Shown here one piece after another: positions 56,101 to 64,000 of a DNA stretch of 64,000 nucleotides. The notes beneath the pieces were generated by a model. The model searched no databases. It was not told the DNA's origin and saw only the letters and a program-made list of their open reading frames with translations. The translations under genes were made by a program, and so were the position numbers. The first letter of the stretch is position 1; each line of letters opens with the position of its first letter. The stretch lies in NCBI GenBank assembly GCA_025200525.1, contig JANUSC010000052.1, positions 1,039,048 through 1,103,047 of the forward strand, written 5' to 3'. Source of the DNA: Camellia lanceoleosa. Taxonomy: Eukaryota > Streptophyta > Magnoliopsida > Ericales > Theaceae.

Positions 56101-58742
56101 CGAATTCGAGCTCTCAATCGCTACTCTATACACATATTAATACAAATCAAAAAATAAACTCATGGATTGGTATTGATGAGGTGGTGAAGTCAGCGATCGG
56201 GGAAAAAAATTATAGTAAAATATTCACTAAATTAGATGGTAGAGCTGGGCCCGTGGAGGCTCACCATGAGTTCCGTTTTGATAATCTGAACCGTTGAATA
56301 AGTAGAACTCGTCTAGTTCTATAATCTTATCAAAAATCATGTCTATCGAATATCGTCAAATACATGATCAAATCAGTTTTGTATAAAAATAGATGGTGTT
56401 ATAATTAACAGTTATTAAAAAAACTAACACGATCAGATAGCTATTAATATCCAATCAACGTGATTTTTACAAACATATAGTACTCGACGAATTCTACACA
56501 TTGAACGGTTCCGATTAGTGAAACGGGACTCGTGGTGGCCCCCATGGGTCGAACAGAACAGACCAATTTATGCCCGAAAAGTAGAGAATCAATCTCCTAT
56601 ACTGCCCTCTGCCGCGCTGCCGTTTAGGCTTCCAACCGTACAGCCTATTCCATCACTTTATTCCCCTATATACTTATTTATATAATTTTTTAATACACAT
56701 TTTTTCATAAAAGTCAAAAAGTCAACCCAAATATTCATATTTTTTTCCTCAATTTTTTAGTCCAAAAAGACAAAAAGTACACTTATTTAAGACACTCCAA
56801 ACAACCCCCTAATTATATATTACCATCTTTCTTGTGTCTAACATTGATTGCAGTCGAGCAATTTGGTTTGGCGACTTAAATTATCGGGTATCTTTGAGCT
56901 ACGAGGAAACAAGGCTTTTGTTGGAGGATAATGATTGGGAGTCCCTCCTAGAGAGAGATCAGGTTTGTTGTTTATGTTACAAAATCAATTTGTAAAAATA
57001 GGGTCCAACTTAGTTTCTCTTTTGTTTTCTCTCTGTTGGATTGCATGCTATCTAGCATTTGCTTTGTGGATAGCTCGATGCTCTTCCTTAATCATGCTTT
57101 TTATATGCTTTACCTCCTTTTTTTGATCGACAAAAATCATTTGTTAGATGATTAACATTTTGAAGGAGTTGAACTTTTAATATACCAATGCACCTATCTC
57201 TTAGTCAATGGATTTATATAATTTTGATCTTAGCGTTGTATATTTTAATGGTAAAAACTAGCTACTTACAAAGTCAGTCACCACTACATTTGGGTCATAA
57301 ATAACCATAGTCACAATGACTAAGAGATAGAAACCATTTAAATCATGTGTTCTTTAGTTGTTCATTTGATCAAGTAATGGCCCTTTAATTGGGAATCTCA
57401 TATTTTGATCTTTCTCGCTGGAATGCTGCAATTTTAATTGAAACAATTTCATGGCGATGCCTTATGAATGCAATGTAAGATCAATCAAAGGAGGCATCCG
57501 TTTGTCTTCGAGCTTTTGATTTATTTGAAACATACGTCAACCCAGTTGAGATATGCGTTATGAGTAATGATGCTTTTTGCCTCAACTTTTTGTGTTGTTT
57601 GATGTATTGTTGTAGTACTCTTTGTAGTTGGAGTCACATGTTTTCTTTTTCTATTAACAATTTTTTTCTTTAGCCCAAAGTACTCTGCTTGGTAGATCAC
57701 AAAGTATGGATTTTACATTTGCTTAATATTAATGGAGATGGAGATTTTTACACACAAACTTGGAAATTTTTGTTTTAGTTTGTTTATCTTGATTAATTAA
57801 TTGTGTAGAATAATTTTAAAGCGTAATGCTTGAAATTGTTTAATTGACCCTTTCTTTATTGTTGAGCGCAGTTGAATATGGAAAGAGAAGCAGGAAGAGT
57901 GTTTAATAGGTGGAATGAGGGAAGGATCTTCTTTGCCCCAACTTACAAGTACTCACACAACTCAGATTCCTATGCTGGCGAGACTGTCAAATCCAAGAAA
58001 AAAAGGCGAACACCAGCATGGTCTCTCTCTCTCTCTCTCATAAAACACACACAAGAGGGTACTAGAAAGACTGAATTGCATTTTTTTAAGGGTCTGGCTT
58101 TGGTCCAGTCCACCATCGGACTGGACCGTGCTGTTGGGTCCGTGAGGGTCTATCATGGGTCTCGTTTTAAAAATATGAACTGTTGAATATGTAGAACTCG
58201 TCGAGTATTATATGTCTATGAAAAATCAAGTTGATTGGATATCGATACCTATGTGATCAAAATAGTTTTTTATCAACTATTAATTTATTTACCGTCCATT
58301 TTTTTTTATCGATCAACGTGATTTTCCACAAGCATATAGTGCTCAACAAGTTATACACATTGAAGATTCAGATTTTCAAAACGGGACCCGTGATGGGCCT
58401 CCACGGACCCAACAGGACGGTCCAGTCCGATAGTGGACTGGACCAAAGCCAAACCCTTTTCTGAAAACACACACAATGTCAACTGCTGGTGATATTTTGG
58501 TGGTGTTTTTGTTTATTTTTTATCAACATTTTGTTTTATAGGGGTTGAGTATTAAACGTGATTAATTACTTCAAATTGGGAGTCTTGATCAGTTTAATTT
58601 GATGTTAAATTTCAGGTGTGATAGGATATTATGGCATGGTAGAGGCATTGAACAATTGTCATATATTCGTGGGGAATCCAGATTTTCGGATCATAGACCG
58701 GTGTGTGCTGTTTTTGCTGTCGAGGTAGAGAAAAGAGTTTAA
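50196..58742 (+). CDS. Type I inositol polyphosphate 5-phosphatase (10 exons)
   Basis: Exons 50196-50315, 50443-50530, 50922-50996, 52733-52823, 52909-53013, 53138-53690, 54052-54245, 56854-56962, 57872-58020 and 58616-58742 join in frame to 536 aa; every junction is GT-AG. It removes the 5-phosphate from soluble or lipid inositol phosphates in the cytosol or at membranes, ending InsP3/PtdIns(4,5)P2 signals. Residues 1-125 are a low-complexity N-terminus. The catalytic exonuclease/endonuclease/phosphatase fold shows [60 protein letters not shown] and FSDHRPV. Exon 6 has a serine-rich insert (about residues 190-280) usual for plant members. The start ATG at 50196 follows in-frame stop TGA 50193. 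I cannot decide which paralogue (CVP2/CVL1/BST1-like or other). No break is seen. Confidence 0.93.
50668..50880. mobile_element. AT-rich MITE (family 1) in intron 2
   Basis: AGGAGTGTTTAGGAAGAG left edge, a CTCACAAACATTACATTCAA core and AACCTAAGTTTC right edge. Same family as 43926-44155 and 48169-48320. Edges approximate. Confidence 0.5.
51676..51977. mobile_element. MITE family F, copy in intron 3
   Basis: Inverted arms: ...CCAAATCGTTGAATGTGTAG on the left and ACACATTAAACGATTCG on the right, with GGTCCACC / GGTGGCCC beyond. The internal words GATCGGATATTAATATCC and ATATCTGATTAATATG are shared with the copies at 56240-56563 and 58090-58456. No TSD found. Confidence 0.6.
52155..52400. mobile_element. 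AT-rich MITE (family 1-like) in intron 3
   Basis: Left GGCTTCATTTGGCTATGTG and right GCCAAACCACAACAT arms with AT-rich interior. An (AT)n run (52137-52152) precedes it. Confidence 0.45.
53820..53990. mobile_element. Truncated Mutator-like MITE in intron 6
   Basis: Matches the left half of 3432-3773 (GAAGTTTTTAATTT, CAATAAATTATCAA-type words). Only one arm is present. Confidence 0.45.
54395..55355. repeat. Two adjacent AT-rich foldbacks (family 2) in intron 7
   Basis: Segments at about 54395-54860 and 54893-55355 are diverged copies of one ~465-bp unit, each beginning TTTTTTTATTTG and ending AAACCAAACACA / AAATCAAACGCG, and each roughly self-complementary. Similar to 44600-44870. Confidence 0.65.
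55800..56112. mobile_element. GC-rich foldback element in intron 7
   Basis: In an AT-rich intron this ~310-bp island has inverted ends: GCCCCGAATGCCCC (about 55811-55826) and its complement GGGGCATTCGGGGG (56085-56098), with further matches outside. The interior holds a GA-rich run, GTCGCTGTCGCTGTCGCC-type repeats, (AAAAT)n at 56027-56050 and a 28-bp perfect palindrome at 56054-56081 with core ACGTCGT. No ORF of known type. Confidence 0.6.
56054..56081. repeat. 28-bp perfect palindrome
   Basis: Each arm is AACCACGAAACGAC. The central AACGACGTCGTT includes an ACGT core of the kind bound by plant bZIP factors, though nothing shows that it is used. Confidence 0.9.
56240..56563. mobile_element. 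MITE family F, copy in intron 7
   Basis: Inverted arms from GGGCCCGTGGAGGCTCACC / GGTGGCCCCCATGGGTCG inward to CCGTTGAATAAGTAGAAC / TTCTACACATTGAACGG. Outer ends decayed. Confidence 0.65.
58090..58456. mobile_element. MITE family F, best copy, in intron 9
   Basis: 367 bp with ~80-bp TIRs starting GGGTCTGGCTTTGGTCC and, on the other strand, GGGTTTGGCTTTGGTCC. Flanks TTTTTTTAA (58081-58089) and TTTTCTGAA (58457-58465) match at seven of nine positions, suggesting a Mutator-type 9-bp TSD. Also note the CT run at 58021-58040 directly after the exon 9 donor. Confidence 0.8.
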
Positions 58743-60348
58743 GCAAAAAGTTTAGAAACGGTTTCTCTTGTGCCACTAGATTCGAATTTGAAGAATGTAT
58801 ACCACAAAGGCACAGTTTCTATGAATTTTAATCGAGTTCTCAAACCTTGTATATATATAGAGTTTGAGTTTTTCGAGAGTCTTGGGATGAAATTAAGAAG
58901 GATCTTTTAATATTAGTTCTTCACTACATAAATCTTTGTATTTGTTTCTCCGTTTTTAAAAGCAATAGAAAATATATAACCAAAGATTTCAAGCATGCAA
59001 CAAGGAAATTAACTGATTGCAATCAAAAGCCAAGTTTAAGAAGTATTTTGTGAGTGATTTCATTGTTCATCTGAAGCAAATTAGTCATTCATAGGTTGTG
59101 TTTGATAGTCTTTGTAGAGAAGTGTTGGTACTGTTTTTCTGGTTCGATTGCTACAGTTTGAGACAAAATTCCAATTCATAGGCTATGTGTTTGGTAGTTG
59201 CCTTTGTAGAGAAGTGTCGGATCTATCGCTGAATGGGATCATTTGTCTCCATCATTACAACAAAATTCATTAGCTACATCTACTAGTGTGCTATTTCCAA
59301 TTCCAAAGCGAGGTAACAATCATAGGAATACGTATTTCTGAATGGGATCATTTGTCTCCAATTTTTTTATTTTTTATTTTTAATTTTTAATTAAGAGGTT
59401 GATTTAGTGGACAAAACTTAGAATCTAAAGATATACTTCTTTTAGGTTTCAAGTTCAATATTCATTAGTATCAATAAATTTCTTGGGACTATATTCCCCC
59501 CCCCCCCCCGCGCGGTAAGTGAATGGTGAGATTGACGAACTCTTTGGGGCCATGTCTTGTCCTATTTTAAATGGGCTCTCGTAAGTAAACTTCTTAGGCC
59601 ATGTCTTGTCCTATTTTAATTGAGGCTTTGTAAGTAAATGGTGGGATTGATTCCAGAATTAGTTGAGATGCATAAGTTGGACCGGGCATCTAATTATAAA
59701 AAAAATAAAATAAAAATTCTCTTCTTATTATAGGCTGCGATGTGTTGAAATAATTATATTTTAATTGGGATTTGGCAAATCATTGAATGGAGAGTGTTGA
59801 GAACAAGAAATAGAAAAAATATTATATCCCCTATCGTATGGAACAAGAAGGGACTTGTCATTGATGGTATCTCAGTTGTCCCTTCTTTATTTTGGAGTTC
59901 TTATAATGGGGTATTTTGGAAAGTTAATAAAAAATTAATTTTTGATTTTTTATCAAACTTTTAGTTTTTTTGGAAAGTGATTTAGGAAGTTAGTAAAAAA
60001 TTGACTTTTTATTTTTTGATTTAATATTTGTTTATGGTATCAAATCACTTTAAAATGGCCGGAATACCCTTACCAAACTTATGAAATTTACGTTTTTCCC
60101 ATGTGAGTTTGAACACTTTTTTTTTATTGTAATATTAAAATTTAAGGAGGGTAATTATGTAATTTGATAGACTTGCATTTTACCTCTTCCGAAATGATGT
60201 TTGTTGCGTTTTACAAAGCACTGCGTTTTTCCCCATAAAATGAAAACGCTGCTTTTTGTGAATGTTTCCAAAACAGCACAATGTAGTGTTACATCATCAC
60301 AAAAATCTCCTATAAAAATATCTTTGGAATATCTACTAGCTAGTCTTA
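58743..60348. other. 3' flank of the 5-phosphatase gene and intergenic DNA
   Basis: No gene. Local direct repeats: TTTGTAGAGAAGTGT(T/C)GG (59114, 59201), CTGAATGGGATCATTTGTCTCC (59231, 59339), CCATGTCTTGTCCTATTTTAA (59550, 59598). A C run of 14 lies at 59496-59509. AT-rich words around 59920-60020 are also duplicated. No clear poly(A) signal. Confidence 0.6.
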
Positions 60349-61116
60349 GACCATCTCTAACGGTGAACCAAATCCAACATCAAATTCAAAATTTGATGAA
60401 AAACTCACTTTTTGAAACTCCAACCATTGCACCAAACTCATATCAAAATGAGAATTCAGCAAACAAAACATTAAACTGATACCCAGACACAGATTTCACC
60501 AAATCACTGTTATTGACCGTTGAATGTATCCAACCAACAACGGTTGCGCCGGTTGACCAACCGTCACCGTTCTTTTGAATTAGGTAGGTTTAAACCGGTC
60601 AAAAAGGTTCAAACAGTTTAAAAAAAATTATTTTTGCTACCGGTTGATCGCCGGTCAACCAACCGTCAACCACTCCCAAACAATTGATGAATTGGGTAGA
60701 GTGGACGCCTAATTGTTTATACATGTTTGCAAATGGAAGTGGAAGTGGAAGTGGAGTCTTCCTGGCACTTCACATGTTTGCAAATGAAAATTATTAGAAG
60801 TGGAAGTGGAGTCTTCTTCTCCTGGAAGTGGACGCTTTTCTCATCTTCGAAGGTATCTAATTCATGACTTTCATGCTTCCCTAAGGATATTTCTTATAAA
60901 TGACAATCCGATGAAGACTTCACGGATCGAGAGAGAACGAGCTTGCAAAAAGTCAGAAAATATATATATATATATTTACACTTATTGGTCGACCAACTAG
61001 TCGACCACAATATTTGATACAGATTTGATGAACCGTTGGAGCATGAAGTATCAAATTGAGGAAATGGTTATTTTTTACTCAAATTTGATGAAATATTAGG
61101 TGAACCGGAGATGCTC
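60349..61116. mobile_element. PIF/Harbinger-type element with TTA TSD
   Basis: 768 bp, ends GACCATCTCTAACGGTGAACC and GGTGAACCGGAGATGCTC (inverted), flanked by TTA (60346-60348, 61117-61119). The GAGCATCTCC-type terminus is common in plant MITEs. Inside are several CCGGTTGACC/GGTCAACC words in both orientations (60548-60672, 60987-61004), a GGAAGTGGAAGTGGA minisatellite (60731-60755, 60797-60832) and (TA)n at 60961-60975. Confidence 0.7.
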
Positions 61117-61174
61117 TTATTGAACCAAATCAATTACTCATAAGTCTTGTTGACCTTTTAAATACACAATTAAG

Positions 61175-62172
61175 TCAGTGTCCCTATTTACACACGACCT
61201 TTCATCTTAAGGCACACTATTAACTAATTTATTTTTATTACAATATTAACCTAATATAAAATGATCACAAAGGACAAAAGGCTATGATACACACTTTACA
61301 TAAAATTATCATAAAGGATAATAATGAATACAATATACACATCTTCTCTTAAACGTTACTTACGTATCTTATCTCTCAATAATTTAAACCCTGAAACAAA
61401 AACCAAAAATCCTTAAAGAAACAACCAAAAATATATGTATTATTGTAAATTTGATCTGATCTGATCAATGATGGATGCATCTGGTAATATTGGTTTGGAA
61501 CAATGGGGTAAGAAAAATGTTAGTTTTTCATTTATTTATTTTTAGTTTTCATGTACTTATTGAGTGGTAAACCGTTTGTATTCGTTTGGATACCCAGATT
61601 CGAACAATGTACTCATGTTCGACTATCTAAAACCAAACAAGTTCTAATTGTTCGATTTTCTATTGTCAAACATAGTTCACATGTTCGGTTAATAAGTTCC
61701 GAACTTATAACATTTGTTTGGTTTTCAACAGTCAAACGTTTAAATTTAGCTCAACTCTGTATTTTCGAACACTTATAACAATTTTTTTTTTTTTTTTTTC
61801 CAAAACTATGCATCCATGAAATGCAAGAATGTTGATCCGAGTGTCTTCAACACGAATGGAGACCGGTTTAAACTGGTTCCCAAACCTCTGGGATGACAAT
61901 GAAACAGAGAATGGAGGGAGACGTTCACAACGTGTGTGTTTTTGAAGTGGAGGTGTGTATTATAGGAAATATAGAAGATTGAAAATTGTGGGTGGGGTGT
62001 GTGAATGAATAAGGGTAAAGATGAAAAATTGTAAATGGAGTGTGTAAATAATGGCAAAGATGGAAGATTATGGTGTGTATTGAGCAAATTTCTTATTTAT
62101 CAAATTACTAAAGGTGTGCTTTGAGTAGTGGTGTGCCTTGAAATGAAAGGTGGTGTGTAAATAGAGGCACTC
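61175..62172. mobile_element. Inverted-repeat element of ~1 kb
   Basis: The left end TGTCCCTATTTACACACGACC...AAGGCACAC pairs with GTGTGCCTT...GGTGGTGTGTAAATAGAGGCAC at 62126-62168, with 40-50 bp arms. It contains the poly(A)-tailed insert. The TSD is not resolved. No transposase ORF. Confidence 0.6.
61778..62000 (-). mobile_element. Poly(A)-tailed retroposed fragment
   Basis: On the minus strand a sequence ending GGATGCATAGTTTTGG is followed by ~20 A (T run 61781-61799). It lies inside the 61175-62172 element. The 5' limit is unclear. Minus-strand frame 62087-61806 is open but unconvincing. It may be a LINE or processed-transcript 3' end. Confidence 0.4.
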
Positions 62173-62197
62173 ATTAGTCCTCAATTGTCTATATTAC

Positions 62198-64000
62198 TGT
62201 CATGACCCAAACCCGCCCCTATGGGTTTAGCACCGTAATCGGCTAGTAATCCGTGATTACCGAAGGCCTACTTAACAAGAAAGACAAGAATATCTGGTAA
62301 AAAGAGGTCGGAAGCCAAAACAAGAAATAAATATGTCTAATGAGCTATGACAATCAATACAAAAAGACTTTTCGCACATATTCATATTCAAAACCAAAAC
62401 AAGATATACATACATCATATAGATATTGTGTTAAGGACCAAATCCCTACCATAACAGTACAGTGCAAGTCTTAACATTTATTATAGAACAAAAGCAAAAG
62501 GGGAAATCTAAAACACCCCAAAACAGCCATGGCTTTGACGCACTCGGAACCTCGAAGTGAGGCATAATGGTTGGCTTTGACAAAACGGGAGCTTAGCCTG
62601 ACGCTCCTAACATCGGTCCGGTGCTTGGACATCTACATATATATATAAACAGTGAGCTAAAGCCTAGTAAATAACAGTTGTATAAAGAGGTTAAGAATGA
62701 ATGTCCTTTCAGTAAATAAACAATATATCGGTCTTAGAAACCATAGCGATCACATGTGGTGCATCCCCATAGCAAAAAGACAAGAGGGTCTTAACAAATC
62801 GAAACCAGTTGATGGCCATCATAATAGTAAATGTAGTGGTTCTAAACATGAGAAGCTGCCAGAGATCTCTGTGTGATAAGAATAAAGACAAGAATAAAGA
62901 AATTGCTATGGATGCCAGTTACAGTTTACAAATAGGACAAACATTCATTCATTAAACAATAACGATTCAAGAAGCGTAACGCTTGATCATTCAAAAATAA
63001 TCATAATTGAACATATCTTTACAACATTGTTACTCACGAAGCACCGGGCTATAAGCGGCTAATGAGCGTTCTCGGATGTCTACTACGATTCTGACCCGAA
63101 CATACACTAAGTTACACACTTGGGAATCAACAACAGTCCCTAACTCGACTTGGTGTGGTTCTACATCAATATCCTCATTAAGATGCCTTAAACATGGCTT
63201 CGGAATGCTTAGCATTGAAAGAGGATGCAAAGATACACTTTAAAACACTTTTCAAAATTTTTAGAAAACAGGGTCTCGCCGAACGCGGGCTTTCTCGCCG
63301 AGCGGACATCAGCAAAGGATCTCCGCCGAGCGTGACTTCTTCGCCGAAGCGTCAGAACTTCTATGAAAGTATTGGATCATGCACCACGCGACGGACGCCG
63401 ACCTCCGCTCGAAGCGAGACAGAGGTCTCGCCGGCGTGAACTCTCACTCGAGCAGACTGTAAAACACAAGAACTTTTGGGTACATGCATTTCACGCTCGT
63501 GCGCAACTTTCCACGCTTGTGCGGAAGTGCACGACTCAGAGGGGACGCTCAAACATGAAGTCCTCGCCGGCGTGGAGTCCAAAATCTGGAATTTTATTCA
63601 TCCCCAAGCACAAACTTAAGCATTTAAGCCTCAAACTTCGATCCTTTTGGGCTAATTTTCTAGAAACACTTAAAAACCCATAATATAACATGTTTCAAGA
63701 TCAATTTTGTAAAATCAAGCCCAAAGGTAAACCAATTGAACACCAATTACAAATAAACTTCAAGAACAAGATGTACATTTAACATGCATGTGTTCAATTA
63801 AATTCAAAGCTACTAACACGACCAAATGCAAGTTTTAGCTCAAGAACATGATGAATTCATGGACTATAACAAAAATGTGGACATGCGTGGCAAATTCATG
63901 AAGAACAATTCCAAAATCCAAGAATATGTGCATACGCAAGAATTCACTCTTAAATTCAACTCTTTTAAACCAATTCTTGACTTTAAACTCTAAATTACCA
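62198..64000 (-). repeat. Chromovirus LTR E, cut by the window end
   Basis: Starts TGTCATGACCC at 62198 and aligns with LTR B over its first ~1.8 kb, in the same orientation as B, C and D. A decayed palindrome cluster is at 63275-63575 (CGCTCGTGCG, CGCCGAGCG and the like). The rest, and whether this is solo or part of a full element, lie outside the window. 5-bp flank on the left: TTTAC-like, ATTAC (62193-62197). Confidence 0.88.

Noticed and set aside
57962..58464. ORFs in intron 9 of the 5-phosphatase gene, including read-through of exon 9
   Set aside because: The donor at 58021 and acceptor at 58615 restore the conserved PAWCDRILW motif, so the read-through frame is intronic and runs into a MITE.
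61551..61778. 75-codon open frame before the poly(T) run
   Set aside because: AT-rich intergenic sequence with repeated GTTCGA words, no motif or support for transcription.

Overview
This window is nuclear DNA of a flowering plant, almost certainly a eudicot. It is AT-rich, its genes have GT-AG introns, and it carries nested Ty3/gypsy and Ty1/copia LTR retrotransposons, many small inverted-repeat (MITE-like) elements and a tRNA-derived SINE. No organelle, bacterial or viral genome features were seen, and no rRNA or functional tRNA gene. I cannot name the species.

Layout. Positions 1-6205 are gene-free DNA: an LTR-like fragment, a ~160-bp tandem repeat, two Mutator-like inverted-repeat elements with 9-bp target duplications (TSDs), a SINE, a CACTA-like end and a hAT-like end. 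Positions 6206-36340 are one nested retrotransposon block. The outermost layer is a minus-strand chromovirus-like gypsy element (B; TSD CAAAC). A solo LTR (C; TSD TTTAG) sits in its 3' LTR. A ~15-kb plus-strand Tat-lineage gypsy element (A; TSD CCATT/CCGTT) sits just before the end of its pol. Another solo LTR (D) sits inside A. All gypsy reading frames are broken. Element A also carries, antisense and downstream of pol, a decayed spliced gene for a plant-mobile-domain (PMD, aminotransferase-like) protein, with an exon-intron tandem duplication.

Positions 36341-45700 hold AT-rich repeats, inverted-repeat elements and one Tnt1/Tork-like copia element (38737-43523, TSD AGATG) inserted into a PIF-type MITE. 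Positions 45700-58800 hold the only two intact-looking host genes, both on the plus strand. One is a two-exon gene for a secreted Ole e 1-like protein (159 aa). The other is a ten-exon gene for a type I inositol polyphosphate 5-phosphatase (536 aa) whose introns are full of MITEs. Positions 58800-62197 are intergenic DNA with two larger inverted-repeat elements. From 62198 to the window end there is a further chromovirus LTR, cut by the window edge.

How it works together. The retrotransposons are not functional as they stand: stops, frameshifts and a changed catalytic residue break them. The two host genes look unrelated to each other. One would act in the secretory pathway or cell wall, the other in phosphoinositide signalling. 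The most unusual items are the antisense spliced PMD gene in element A and the clusters of the 10-bp palindrome CGCTCGAGCG found at the same place in each member of the chromovirus LTR family.
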